The notes under the pieces were generated by a model that had not been told where the DNA came from, searched no databases, and was given only the letters and a program-made list of their open reading frames with translations. The translations under genes and the position numbers were made by a program. Below, in pieces: positions 28,586-37,919 of a DNA stretch of 64,000 nt (within the stretch, counting starts at the first letter, position 1; the number at the start of each line of letters is the position of its first letter). The DNA lies in contig CAVYZS010000002.1 of the NCBI GenBank assembly GCA_963773085.1, positions 175,672-239,671 on the forward strand, in the 5' to 3' direction. This DNA is from JAENVT01 sp963773085 (GTDB taxonomy: Bacteria > Actinomycetota > Acidimicrobiia > Acidimicrobiales > Ilumatobacteraceae).

Positions 28586-30160
28586 TCATGTGTGCACACC
28601 GATGTTGATGGCGGAGAGGGGGGCTGCGGTGATGCCGAGTTCGCTCATGCGCTGCTTATAAGCCTCGTGTGCCAATCTGGCCTCACGGTGCCGGCTGAGT
28701 GCAAGATAGGCGCCGATCGTGGCGTGGTGGGCTTGCTCGTCGTAGTGATCGATCGCGAGCCATTCAAGGGTGTACTGCAGTGCTTGATCGTGATCACCGC
28801 GGGTGTGTGCTGATGTGCTGAGGCGTTGGGCGGAAGTGGCGAAGGCGGCCTTGGCGCGGTCGCGGATTGCTGTCGTCCAGTCGTCGTAGACGTCTTCAGG
28901 TAGGAAACCTCCGCGGTAGGTATTCAGCACTCGTAGGTCGTCGTGGTCGCGCATGGCGACTTCGAAATCGACGAGGTCGACGTTGACGGTCGTCGGATCG
29001 ATGCGGACCGATGTCCGGTCGGCGATGACGCCGCCGCCGAGGATGCGACGGACCGCTGAGAGTTGGACCGACAGTCGGGCGCCGAGCTTGCCTATCGTGG
29101 CGTCGGCGTCGGGCCACAGCATGTCGATCAGCTGTTCGCGAGGAACAGGGTTGCCAGCGGCGGCGGCGAGGCGTTTGCACAGCTGTCGGGCTCGGCGTGA
29201 TCCCCAGCTCGATGACGGCACGTCCTGGCCGTCGCGGTGGACACTGAACCCGCCGAGGGTGCGGATCTCGACGTTAGGGCGCGACGGCACAAACTGGCAC
29301 GAGTCGCGGGTGGCCGGTGGCGTGCCGGTGATGAACTCCTCAACTGCATCGAGCCAGCCCGTGGGGTCACCGATGTGCGGGAAGTGGTCGTCGCCGTCGA
29401 ACACGGCAAGGCGGGCACCGGGAATCCGTTGAGCGAGGAGCTCGGCCTGTGCGAGCGGGAGGAGCATGTCGCCGCTGCGGTGAACGACGAGCGTCGGGAC
29501 GCTGACGTCGCCGAGCAACGGCGTGACGTCGATGTCGTCGAGCATCGATATCAGCTCGGCGATGCCGCGCTGCGTCGCCGATTGGCGTTCGTAGCGCCGT
29601 TCCCATGCGGCGTATGACGGATCGTTGGCCACTGTTGGCGCGAACAGCTTCAGGGTGATCGAATGGTCGGTGCCCCAGCCGTCGGTGAACCGTTGGTCCC
29701 GGGCGAGCCGTTCGGCTCGATCGGATTCCGTTTCGTGGAGCGGAACGAAGATCGCCGCGGTCTCGTGCAACACCAGCGATGTCACCCGTTCCGGGTAGGT
29801 CGCGGCGAACAAGATCGCCATCGGTCCACCTTCGGAGAGCCCGTACATCACTGCCCGCTCGATGCCCGCCGCGTCCATGACCGCGCGGGTGTCGTCGACA
29901 CGTTCGTCGAGCGTCGGGACCGCCAGCGTCCGATCCGAAGCGCCTGTGCCGCGCTTGTCGAAGTGCAGCACCCGGGCGAACGACCCGAGCCGATCGAACA
30001 TGGTCGAGAACTCCGGCCGTTCCCAGGCGAGCTCGATGTTCTGGGCCATCGGCGGGATGCAGACAACGTCGACGGCGCCGTCGCCGAACAGCTGATAGGC
30101 GAGATCCGCACCGTTGGCCGGGGCGAAGCGGATGGGCGGCATCCAGGTCATCGCCACCAT
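28586..30160 (-). CDS. Alpha/beta hydrolase-SARP fusion regulator
   Basis: This is a 524-aa protein. ATG 30160 is chosen because GGTGGTGGA precedes it and the conserved sequence starts right after (IRFAPANGADLAYQLFGDGA). Residues 1-290 are an alpha/beta hydrolase of the kind usually fused to class III cyclases: FDKRGTGASD, nucleophile elbow YGLSEGGPMA, VVHRSGDMLLP and FDGDDHFPHIGD. Residues about 300-524 are a SARP module: winged helix (VEIRTLGGFSVHRDGQDVPS, LIDMLWPDADA, LSVQLSAVRRIL) plus a BTAD helical domain (QALQYTLEWLAIDHYDEQAH). It probably activates transcription in response to a small molecule bound or cleaved by the hydrolase domain. It is divergent from an O-methyltransferase gene across 89 bases, the likely target. 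Confidence 0.88.
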   Translation of the reverse strand: MVAMTWMPPIRFAPANGADLAYQLFGDGAVDVVCIPPMAQNIELAWERPEFSTMFDRLGSFARVLHFDKRGTGASDRTLAVPTLDERVDDTRAVMDAAGIERAVMYGLSEGGPMAILFAATYPERVTSLVLHETAAIFVPLHETESDRAERLARDQRFTDGWGTDHSITLKLFAPTVANDPSYAAWERRYERQSATQRGIAELISMLDDIDVTPLLGDVSVPTLVVHRSGDMLLPLAQAELLAQRIPGARLAVFDGDDHFPHIGDPTGWLDAVEEFITGTPPATRDSCQFVPSRPNVEIRTLGGFSVHRDGQDVPSSSWGSRRARQLCKRLAAAAGNPVPREQLIDMLWPDADATIGKLGARLSVQLSAVRRILGGGVIADRTSVRIDPTTVNVDLVDFEVAMRDHDDLRVLNTYRGGFLPEDVYDDWTTAIRDRAKAAFATSAQRLSTSAHTRGDHDQALQYTLEWLAIDHYDEQAHHATIGAYLALSRHREARLAHEAYKQRMSELGITAAPLSAINIGVHT

Positions 30161-30249
30161 TCCACCACCGATCCGCCAGGCGCGAATGATCGAAAGGTTT
30201 CCGGAAGGTCCGTCGGCAATCCTTGGACGTCGAGCGAGAGGACTGTGAA

Positions 30250-31287
30250 ATGACAACAACCGAGGAACACCCCACCGCAGGCTCCAACGCCGGGACTGCA
30301 TCGCGAGGACCAGCACAAGCGCTGCTGGACCTGGCGATCGGCGCGACCGTGTCGAGAACGCTGCATCTCATCGCCGACCGCGGCGTCGCCGACGCAATCC
30401 TTGTCGGGGACAGCACCGATCCAACAACCCTCGCGGCGCGTGTCGGATGCGACGAAGATGCGCTGCACCGCATGCTGCAACTGCTCGCGGTTCATGGCAT
30501 CTTCCGACTCGTCGACGGCCGATGGGAGCACACCGACAGCTCCCGCTTGCTGCGACGCGACGATCCGCAGTCGATGGCCGCGTTCGTCACGATGATGGGC
30601 CTCCCCCTCAACTGGGATTGCCTGACATCGATGCACCACAGCCTGACAACCGGGCGCCCAGCCGCCGAACTGCTCGATCCCGACGGGATCTTCGGGTACC
30701 TGCGCAACCACCCCGACCAGAGCGCAGTGTTCAACGACGCAATGACCTCCAAGGCGCACGCCGACATCGCCGCGATCATCGCCGACGGTGTCCTCGGCGA
30801 CTCACCGCTGATCGCCGACATCGGCGGCGGCCACGGCCATCTGCTCAACGCCGTGCTCGACGCCAACCCACACATCAGCGGCATCCTGTTCGACCTGCCC
30901 CACGTCATCAGCGAAGTCGCACCCCGCCCCGACGGGCGCCTCGAACTGCACCCAGGCGACTTCTTCACCGACGCACTGCCAAGCTTCGACACCGCCGTGT
31001 TGATGCAGGTCCTCCACGACTGGAACGACGACGCCGCGACCGCCATCATCCGCGCCGTACGAACCGCCACCGACAACGGCGGCAAGCTCGTCCTGTTCGA
31101 GCACGTCCTGGGCGACGGCGTCGCCGACCCGGCCCGTGTGATCGACATCATCATGCTGTCGGTCACCGGCGGACAGGAACGCACCACTACCCAGTTCCGA
31201 CAGCTCCTCGCCATCAGCGGATTTCACCTCGACGGGATCACCCCACTCCCCACCGGCCTCAGCGTCATCACCGCCACAGCCAAGTGA
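30250..31287 (+). CDS. SAM-dependent O-methyltransferase (COMT-like)
   Basis: This is a 345-aa protein; ATG 30250 is preferred to the upstream in-frame start at 30223. An N-terminal winged-helix dimerisation domain (residues about 15-110) is followed by the SAM-binding domain with LIADIGGGHGHLLNAVL, GILFDLPHVI and HPGDFFTDALPS. The catalytic-His region QVLHDWNDDAA is present, as is GGKLVLFEHVL. This is the plant COMT/hydroxyneurosporene/antibiotic O-methyltransferase family that methylates hydroxyls on phenolic or polyketide substrates. The substrate is unknown. The shared promoter with the hydrolase-SARP gene suggests that the two form a small metabolite-responsive pair. Confidence 0.9.
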   Translation: MTTTEEHPTAGSNAGTASRGPAQALLDLAIGATVSRTLHLIADRGVADAILVGDSTDPTTLAARVGCDEDALHRMLQLLAVHGIFRLVDGRWEHTDSSRLLRRDDPQSMAAFVTMMGLPLNWDCLTSMHHSLTTGRPAAELLDPDGIFGYLRNHPDQSAVFNDAMTSKAHADIAAIIADGVLGDSPLIADIGGGHGHLLNAVLDANPHISGILFDLPHVISEVAPRPDGRLELHPGDFFTDALPSFDTAVLMQVLHDWNDDAATAIIRAVRTATDNGGKLVLFEHVLGDGVADPARVIDIIMLSVTGGQERTTTQFRQLLAISGFHLDGITPLPTGLSVITATAK

Positions 31288-31840
31288 CGAGGACGAGTTC
31301 GTCCCGGGTTCTGTGGCGGTGAGGTGGTGATCCCTCGACGGGCAGTGCCGTTGCTGGCACGAGTCATCCCCCGCGAGCGCAGGCGCGGGAAAGGTGAACG
31401 AACATTGGGCGACCGCTCAGTGCCGACGTGGGGCACACCTCGTACGCATCCCTCGAGTCCCCATCGATGAGCGACAGCCCTACTGACCTCCGATGTGACG
31501 GTCGCGGGCAGGCCCACCGTCACCACAATCCGGCGTTTGGTGGCAGGTCGGTGGTGCCCTTGAGTCTTGGTATGGGGCAGTCGGCGCGGGTGGCGGTGAC
31601 TGTGGAGCGGGTGCTGGACTGTGGGTGTCCCGGACTGCCGGGCTCGTACCTCGACTCGTGTTGGAGTCTGATGGTCCGCTGCATTGCTGTCTCGCTGTGT
31701 TGCGTGGTCAGTCACGCCGGCGCCGACGGCTGGGGGTGACGGCAGCGCCTTCCATCCGAGGACTGGCGCCTCTGCGGGGCCAGGACTTCGCCGGCGTCGT
31801 TCGATCGAGCGGCCGATGGCGATCGCGGACCGTGGCGTTC
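31288..31840. other. No gene recognised
   Basis: About 550 bases between convergent genes. Frames at 31428-31739 and 31224-32138 (minus) are shadows, with no ribosome binding site or domains. I see no repeats shared with the rest of the window. Confidence 0.4.
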
Positions 31841-32911
31841 CTAGTCGCGATTGCGGTCGCTGAGCACGATTCCGAGACTGCGTTCGATGTAGCTGAACTC
31901 GGCCGGGAGTTCCTCGCGGAACACCGGCCGGGTTTGGGCCATGCCGGCGAGCCACAGTCCGAACGCGACCTCGCGGGCGGCGATGAACGCGTCCAGATGC
32001 CGCAACTGGTCGATGGGCAATGGGCGGTGTTCGGTGTAGCCGCGTACGAAAGCTTCCTTGAAGCTCGAGAAGTTGTCGCGGTGGCGCAGCTCCCAGAGCG
32101 CGACGGCCACGTCGTAGATTCGGTAGCCGAATCCGCAATCATCGAAGTCGATCAAACGCGTTTCGGGCCCGTCGAACAACACGTTGTCGAGATGGGCGTC
32201 AGCATGAATGAGCCCGAACACCTCTGGTCCCTGGCCGAGCTGACCCATGACGTTGCCCACCTCCTCGGCGACGCGCTCGAATTCGCGCCGGAGGTTCGCC
32301 GGGAGCAGCGTCCATGCGTCCGCGGCGTCGACGTTTCCGTACACCATCGTGTTCCCGAAGTAGGTCTCGCGATCCCATCGGATGCGGACGAAGCCATCGG
32401 GCAAACGCCATCCATCGGCGTGGTTGTGTAATTGCGCCAGCACACCGCCCAAACGGTAAAGGTGAACAGGCCGAGCCGACCTGTTGTGATTGCGGCCCTT
32501 CATCCACCGCAGAAGCGAGCACACACGAGATCCGGCGACACCATCGGCCGTCGCGGTCGTAGTCAACGCACCGCCGACGGTAAGGACCGGTTCCGGCACT
32601 GCGAGAGACGTGTCGGCTCGCAGCGCCATAAGCCAGCGCAACTCGGACGCGATTGCCATCTCCGAGTCGACATCGCGCCCGTGTCGAGTCGGGCGATGGA
32701 CACGAAGGAGATACTGACCATCAATCTCGCCGGTGGTAGGCACGGTCTCAAGGTCGCTGTCACGAGCGATCACTCGAAACGTCGTGTTCTCTCCGTGAGC
32801 GATGAGCTCCATGCGCGGTTTGCAAACGTCGTAAGCGCTCATCGCCCTGACCGCCAGACGGCGCACACGCACGATCTGGCTGCGATGCGTCGCCACAAAC
32901 TCATCGCTCAT
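31841..32911 (-). CDS. APH-type phosphotransferase (homoserine kinase II-like)
   Basis: This is a 356-aa protein with ATG 32911 chosen; an upstream in-frame start at 32983 is possible, and neither has a strong ribosome binding site. It shows the kinase-like aminoglycoside phosphotransferase fold: an N-lobe with ELIAHGENTTFRVIARD and YLLRVHRP, Brenner's motif LIHADAHLDNVLFDG (catalytic Asp), and the metal-binding LIDFDDCGFGYRIYDVA. The family includes homoserine, choline, fructosamine and antibiotic kinases. The surrounding residues resemble the SrkA/homoserine-kinase-like branch, but the substrate is undetermined. It is a stand-alone gene. Confidence 0.88.
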   Translation of the reverse strand: MSDEFVATHRSQIVRVRRLAVRAMSAYDVCKPRMELIAHGENTTFRVIARDSDLETVPTTGEIDGQYLLRVHRPTRHGRDVDSEMAIASELRWLMALRADTSLAVPEPVLTVGGALTTTATADGVAGSRVCSLLRWMKGRNHNRSARPVHLYRLGGVLAQLHNHADGWRLPDGFVRIRWDRETYFGNTMVYGNVDAADAWTLLPANLRREFERVAEEVGNVMGQLGQGPEVFGLIHADAHLDNVLFDGPETRLIDFDDCGFGYRIYDVAVALWELRHRDNFSSFKEAFVRGYTEHRPLPIDQLRHLDAFIAAREVAFGLWLAGMAQTRPVFREELPAEFSYIERSLGIVLSDRNRD

Positions 32912-33074
32912 CGAAGCGACGCTAACGCTCAACGGAACTTGGACCCGGCCATCGTCAACCTCGCACAACCGATCAGGTTGCACTTCTGCGTCAATCGACC
33001 GTCAAGCCCGCGAGCAACTAACGCACAAGTGCCGGTTCGCAACGTATACGTGTTCGACTTGACGGGCGCTCAGC

Positions 33075-33569
33075 GTGACGGCCCCAACAGAGCACCACGC
33101 GTCATCCAGCCGGCGATCCTGGGCACCCTCCCCGATCGCACGAGCGAGCACGGCCAACGGCGTCGATGATCGGAGGCGATGCCAGACTGTTCGTATCGAT
33201 TCAGTACGCATCGACCAGTGGCTGCAGGCCGTGCGGATCACCAAGACCCGCTCGGGTTCCGCCGCTGCCTGTCGTGGCGGACACGTGAGCATCAACGGCA
33301 CAGCGGCGAGACCGTCCTCACCAGTGAGAGTGGGTGATCACGTTGAAGCACGCGTCAATCAGCGCGAGCGGATCGTCGACGTCACCAAACTCATCACGAA
33401 GCGAGTTGACGCCGCAACCGCCGCCGAGTGCTTTGACGATCGCAGCCCGCCCCCACCCGAACGAGACGACACATTCCAACCCCCGTTCGCCGTGCGTGAC
33501 CGCGGTGCTGGCCGCCCGACGAAACGAGACCGCCGCCGGATCGACCGCGTGCGCGGCCGTGGCGGCTGA
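33075..33569 (+). CDS. S4 RNA-binding domain protein (Hsp15-like)
   Basis: The S4 domain lies at about 33195-33370 (VRIDQWLQAVRITKTRSGSA, then CRGGHVSINGTAARPSSPVR and VGDHVEARVN), followed by a basic tail ending RRRIDRVRGRGG. The arrangement matches Hsp15/HslR-type proteins that bind stalled 50S-nascent chain complexes. A GTG at 33075 is the only usable in-frame start found, yet homology begins about 38 codons later and no start codon exists near that point. The true start may have been lost, or a non-standard codon is used. Length from the domain start (about 125 aa) is normal for the family. Confidence 0.7.
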   Translation: MTAPTEHHASSSRRSWAPSPIARASTANGVDDRRRCQTVRIDSVRIDQWLQAVRITKTRSGSAAACRGGHVSINGTAARPSSPVRVGDHVEARVNQRERIVDVTKLITKRVDAATAAECFDDRSPPPPERDDTFQPPFAVRDRGAGRPTKRDRRRIDRVRGRGG

Positions 33570-33745
33570 CCGATAAGTCACGTACGTCGTCCAACCGGCG
33601 TTTGGTGGCACCCCTCGCCGGTCGCGGAATAGAGCGGTGCGGGGCATCCGCTTAGGCGCTATTGGTCGAGCTCGCTGCCAAGTGGACCACCAACTACCCA
33701 GCTCTGTGCGATCGAACGGATGCGCGCCGCGAGTACTTGAACGCC

Positions 33746-34720
33746 TCAGTTGTTGGTGAAGGTTGTGGGGAACCCGGCGGTGGCGAGTTGTGAGGTGGAC
33801 ATCGATTGATTGTTTCCGACACCATCTCGCAAGAAGACGTAAGCAACCGACCAAGTCCCCGACTCGGCCAGCGCCGGGATCGTCACCAACATCACGTACA
33901 CACCATCGAGGATGCTCCCGCTCGTCGGACCGAAGCGAGCGCTGGCACCGGCGATCTGCCCAGACGGCGACTGGAAACGAACCTCGATCCCAAGATTGCC
34001 GACTGTCGCAACCCCAGACAGATCATCCGTCACATGCGCCGACACCGTGATCGTCTGCGAACCTCCCGACGTGTTCACCGCCTTCGGATCGAAATCGAAC
34101 CCGACCAACTGCGGCGGACTCGAATCGCTCACGGCGAACCAGCCGGTGATATCCACAACGACCTGGGTGCTGCCAGCGCTGTTGAAGATGGACACCTCGC
34201 CGTTCGCGCCCACTCCGGCGATGACGGCGTTTGGCACAATCTGGCCAGGCACGAAGTTTAGGTTCGAAGCCAGCGGCCTGTCGCGACCAGCCGGCCACAC
34301 GGTGAGGTACCCGGAGCCCGTCGGTTCGGTGACGGTCACGTTGAGCGAGACCGCGCCGACCCCGGCCACCGGGATGTCACCCACGCCACTCACCCGCAAG
34401 TTCCTCGTCTCACCGGGGCCGAGGACAACTCCTCCGAGCCCTTCGCGGGTATCCATCAACCTCGTGGCAGTGATCGCGTCGAACCCCAGCGCGAACCACC
34501 CGGCAACATCGACGATGAGCTGGGTCGCCCCGGAACTGTTGAACAAGCTGATCCGACCACCGCTGCCGACGCCAACCAATATGGCGTTGGGGACTGTCTG
34601 GCCCGGTATGAAGTTCAAACTTGAGGCGAGGGGCCGATCGCGGCCGGTTGGCCACACGGTAACGAACCCCGACGATGTTGGTTCGGTGACCGTCACATTT
34701 AGCGCGACGGCGCCGATCAC
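33746..34720 (-). pseudogene. Secreted surface protein with repeated beta domain, N-terminally truncated
   Basis: The 324-aa frame holds one and a half copies of a roughly 115-aa repeat: SLNVTVTEPTGSGYLTVWPA, then SNLNFVPGQIVPNAVIAGVG, then FNSAGSTQVVVDITGWFA, with ATRLMDTREGLGGVVLGPGE opening the second unit. I associate this repeat with Acidimicrobiia cell-surface proteins. A further Ig-like domain follows (GSQTITVSAHVTDDLSGVAT) and the end SMSTSQLATAGFPTTFTNN. The N-terminus is missing: the frame begins mid-repeat at about 34720 and upstream sequence is a truncated PIN toxin. There is no signal peptide or start site. It is a remnant created by a deletion or recombination. Confidence 0.75.
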
Positions 34721-34735
34721 GAAATCCGGGAGTTC

Positions 34736-34845
34736 GCCCTGACCTTGTACAGGTAGGCGGCGCGCAACGGGTGTGTCCTTGTGGCAATGATGCCGAGGAC
34801 GGTCGTGTCGAGGAAGTAGCGGAGTTGGGTTGGTTCAGCTTTCAA
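34736..34845 (-). pseudogene. Truncated PIN-domain toxin
   Basis: From a TTG at 34845, overlapping the antitoxin stop, the minus strand reads LKAEPTQLRYFLDTTVLGII and HPLRAAYLYKV, the first strand and catalytic Asp (FLDTT) of a VapC-type PIN ribonuclease. After about 35 residues the homology ends and the sequence joins the surface-protein remnant. A full toxin would be about 130 aa. The gene is therefore dead, leaving its antitoxin orphaned. Confidence 0.6.
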
Positions 34846-35161
34846 GGCGCCGTCCGCGCGACGTCTCATAGGCACCGTTGAGTGCCTCGTAGATGAGGTC
34901 CGCGTCTTGCGGTGTTTGTGCTTCGACCGCGTCTTGCAGCCGTGTGAGCGCCTCGAGCAGTTGTGCTTGGCGGTGCCGCGCCGATGGCTTCGAATCAGTC
35001 GGCACGCCTGAGTCGGGTAGCGACTCGAGTGCATCGAACGGGATCACCGCTGCTGTGGGGCGCCCATAGCGCTTGATCACGGTGACCTGTCCATTCGCGG
35101 CTTGGGCCACGATGTAACTCAGTTGCGCCCGGGCCTCGGCTACTCCAACGACTGTTCTCAT
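34835..35161 (-). CDS. Phd/YefM-type antitoxin
   Basis: This is a 108-aa protein from ATG 35161. The N-terminus MRTVVGVAEARAQLSYIVAQ and VIKRYGRPTAAVIPFDALE is the DNA-binding Phd/YefM fold. The C-terminal half (residues about 60-108, HRQAQLLEALTRLQDAVEAQ) would wrap the toxin. The start overlaps the stop of the frame-restored integrase (ATGA), so the genes could be co-translated. A perfect 9-base inverted repeat at 35171-35198 is a likely operator. The downstream toxin is truncated. Confidence 0.85.
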   Translation of the reverse strand: MRTVVGVAEARAQLSYIVAQAANGQVTVIKRYGRPTAAVIPFDALESLPDSGVPTDSKPSARHRQAQLLEALTRLQDAVEAQTPQDADLIYEALNGAYETSRGRRLES

Positions 35162-36677
35162 TCCTCGAAGTGTACAACAAGCCGACTGATGTTGTACATC
35201 TTATGTGGCGCTGTTTCGACCTCGAACTCTTCAGCCGAGCGGTCGTGGATTCGTTGACTGAGGTGTTCGGCGGCGGCCTTGTCTGCACACTGGCGGCGGG
35301 TCGAGTAGTGGTGGAGCATCAGCTGCATGGTGCGATCGTGCCTGTCGCTCACTGCGGCGGGATTGAACCGGCGTTCATCAGTTCGCTAGTCGTCGATTTG
35401 CGCAGGGCGAGGATTGTGGCGTCGAAGATGCCGTTGGTGAGGCCGTGTTCGTTGCGCAGTCGGCGGATACGTCGGGTGAGTAGTTCTGGGCGCAGGGGAG
35501 TGCTGCACGTGGGATCGAGGCTGAACACGAAACCATCCGGCGCAACGCTGGTTCCACGGACAGCTGCCCGAGCCTCCATCTCGGCAAGGTGTCCTCGAAG
35601 TAGCGCGACGGTGGCCTCGTCGAGACTGACTGCTCGGCTGCTCCTCGTCGTGGTTTGTTTCTCGACGACGATCCCGCCGGCATCGTTGATCGCCGTGTCG
35701 ACGATGAGCTCGTGGCGGTCGAGGTGCAGCCGGTCGCGTCGCAGGCCCGACAGCTCACCTCGTCGCAGACCGGTGGTCGCTGCGAGCTTGAGCACAGGTG
35801 CGAGCACTTCGTCGTGTTCCGCGGCGGTGGCCAACAGGCGTAACAGCTCATCCAGCTCGGGTGCGGTGGTGTGGGGTGGCGTATGTGTGCCGGGTGGCAA
35901 CTCGAATCTGTCGACGGGGTTGCTGGTCACCTTGCGGTGACGTTCTCCCCATTTGAACGCGCCGCTGAGCAGCGCTCGGGCGTTGTTCATCCTGCTGCGC
36001 GACAGCCCGGCGCGGCGCATCCGGCCGAAGGCCTTGTCGAGTTCGGCCGTCGTGATCGAGTTGGCCCGTTTGTGGCCGATCGGTTCTTTGAGCCAGTGTG
36101 AGTAGGCGTCTGCGTAGCCGGTGAGTGTGGAGTGATCGAGTCCTCGGTCCTGTCGGGCGAACTCGAGATACCAGGCGACCAGGCTGTCGAGGGTCAACTG
36201 TTTGTCGCGCTGGCGAAGGAGGTGGTGCCCGTCGCCGACCTCGGTGACAAACGCGGCCAACGCTGTGGCCGCGTCTTTTCGAGTGCCGTAGATGGTGCGG
36301 AACGTGCGACGTCGCTGTCCGAGCCGATCGACGCCGGTGGTGACGCCGATCTTCCATACTCCGGGCGAGATCGCGGCAATCGTCCCGGCGCCTCGCGGCG
36401 AACGCTTCTTCGATGGTGGTGATGCCGACGACTTGGCGCGTTGGTCGAGTCGTAGGTGGTCCACTCGCACGCAAGCGGGTTCGCCGGTGCACGACAAGAC
36501 CCGAACGCCGTCGGGCACAGAACCGTTCTCGATCTCCCGCGCAGCTCGAGCCGCGGTCAGCAGCTTGCCGTCGACGCGGACCTGACCGCCACCACCCGGC
36601 GACGCCGCGCCCAGCCAAATGTGATGAAATCCGGAGCGATCAACTCTCGCTTCGAACCGTGCTCTGTCGAGCGGCAT
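35158..36677 (-). pseudogene. Tyrosine integrase of the tRNA-Lys element, one-base deletion
   Basis: ATG 36677 opens a phage-type integrase: a basic N-terminal region (GTIAAISPGVWKIGVTTGVD), a core-binding domain (LTLDSLVAWYLEFARQDRGL) and the catalytic domain (TTGLRRGELSGLRRDRLHLD). The first frame stops at 35349, just after ALRKSTTSELMNAG. Adding one T at about 35366 restores FNPAAVSDRHDRTMQLMLHH and the nucleophile Tyr (HHYSTRR), continuing to 35158. As sequenced, the catalytic Tyr is lost. The start lies about 115 bases from att copy B, the normal int-attP spacing, so this is the enzyme most likely responsible for the tRNA-Lys sites. Confidence 0.85.
35171..35198. promoter_or_regulatory. 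Inverted repeat, probable antitoxin operator
   Basis: TGTACAACA and TGTTGTACA form perfect 9-base arms around a 10-base spacer, centred about 24 bases upstream of the antitoxin start. The site lies inside the 3' end of the integrase gene. Phd/YefM antitoxins bind such palindromes to repress their own operon. Confidence 0.65.
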
Positions 36678-36790
36678 CCCGAAAATCTATCGAACTTCGA
36701 AGGAGCAGTCTGGGTACTTGTTGGTGCCTATCCTATTCGATAGACCGGCGATTGATTTCAGAAATTGCCATTTACCTGGTACTTCTTGGT

Positions 36791-36980
36791 GCGCCCCCTG
36801 GGTTTCGAACCCAGAACCTGCGGATTAAGAGTCGGTTCCGAGTCGATTCTGACCGTGCCTGCCAGTCCCTGACAGGCTCGCTACCAGGGGTTTCAGGCGC
36901 TGACTGTCGCTGACCGTCCCCGACTGTCGCGCCAGTAGATGGGATGAAATATGGGATGACAAGTCCCTGCGGATTCCACT
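36791..36980. repeat. tRNA-Lys attachment-site repeat, copy B
   Basis: GCGCCCCCTGGGTTTCGAAC starts the reverse complement of the tRNA-Lys(CUU) 3' half, which runs to ATTAAGAGT at 36832. A run of CTGACCGT/CTGACTGTC-type repeats (candidate integrase arm sites), the block TAGATGGGATGAAATATGGG and a second core-like CCTGCGGATT near 36970 follow. The integrase gene begins on its left and the MazF module on its right. The anticodon stem cannot form, so no functional tRNA is present. Confidence 0.8.
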
Positions 36981-37027
36981 CAGCGGGTACCGTCGAAAGG
37001 TATGACATTACGTGATACGCTTGGTGG

Positions 37028-37267
37028 ATGTCCTCCGCTATCTCAGTGCGACTTGACGATGAGTCGGAGCGGGCGCTCCGGGTCCTCAATGCACGCGGCA
37101 TGTCTACCTCGGACGCGATTCGATCGTCGTTGATCGAGTCAGCCCGCCGAGTCCGCCGAAGCGCGGAACTCGTGAAGGAAGTGGCTGCACTAGAGGCGGA
37201 CGAGTCGGACCGCGCAGAGATGCTTGCCGTCGCCGGCCTCATGGAGTCCATGCGTGCAACGGGGTGA
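37028..37267 (+). CDS. Ribbon-helix-helix antitoxin
   Basis: This is a 79-aa protein starting at ATG 37028. The N-terminal half, AISVRLDDESERALRVLNAR then GMSTSDAIRSSLIESARRV, is a ribbon-helix-helix (CopG/MetJ-like) fold. The C-terminal half is acidic and helical (ALEADESDRAEMLAVAGLME), suited to neutralising a toxin. The end overlaps the toxin start by 14 bases. No good ribosome binding site precedes the ATG. GATACGCT about 15 bases upstream may be a -10-like element. It lies directly beside att copy B. Confidence 0.82.
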   Translation: MSSAISVRLDDESERALRVLNARGMSTSDAIRSSLIESARRVRRSAELVKEVAALEADESDRAEMLAVAGLMESMRATG

Positions 37268-37577
37268 GGTGTTTCGGTTCAAGATCCCGAAGGGTCTCGG
37301 ACACGAGCAACATGGGATTCGCTTCGGGGTCGTGGTGCAGGCGGACGAGTTCTTGCCGAGGTCCGTGGTGATCGTCGCTCCGACGTCTCGGAGCGCTCGA
37401 CCGGCATCGTTTCGACCTCCGGTCGAGATCGACGGCGAGACGACGCTGGTGTTGATCGAGCAACTCGGCGCCGTCGACGTTCAGCGACTCGGGCGACGAG
37501 TCGGTCGACTCACGATAGAGGAGTTGTGGAGTGTCGACGATGCTCTCGCCACGTACCTCGGGCTGCGCCTCGCATGA
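37254..37577 (+). CDS. MazF/PemK-type toxin
   Basis: This is a 107-aa protein. GTG 37254 is chosen over the earlier frame opening because the conserved start VQRGEVFRFKIPKGLGHEQH begins there and it overlaps the antitoxin. MazF features include the RGEV/F opening with the basic loop, GIRFGVVVQADEFLPRSVVI, VAPTSRSARPASFRPPVEID and VLIEQLGAVDVQRLGRRVGR. MazF/PemK toxins are endoribonucleases that cut single-stranded mRNA at short motifs. It forms a module with the ribbon-helix-helix protein and probably helps stabilise the integrated element. Confidence 0.85.
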   Translation: MQRGEVFRFKIPKGLGHEQHGIRFGVVVQADEFLPRSVVIVAPTSRSARPASFRPPVEIDGETTLVLIEQLGAVDVQRLGRRVGRLTIEELWSVDDALATYLGLRLA

Positions 37578-37919
37578 CCACTTAGGGCCCACCCGACCAG
37601 CGCCCATGAGAAACCCTGTAGTGCCGCCGTGCACCCTCATTGACCTGCAGAACGCGTCCTGTCGGTTGCAGGTTTGGTTGCACAGCCGAGTTGGTCAGCT
37701 GGATCCTGCTCGTCCGTAGCCCAACGCCGGGGTGTGACTAACTCGCCGGGTGCCCGTGTTGTCGCCGCCACCGAACAAGATGCGACAGAGCGCACTCCGT
37801 GCCCACTCACGACGGCCGGCCGTTGATACTCCCCGGGGCGCTGGCGAGAACTATTCGACCCGCCAAGACGCGTCGGTTCGCATCGCGGCCCTCGAAGTGG
37901 TCGATCATGATCGAGCGGA
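37578..37919. other. No gene recognised
   Basis: About 340 bases between the MazF toxin and a convergent hydrolase gene. Only short shadow frames are present. No T-run hairpin is obvious. Confidence 0.4.
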
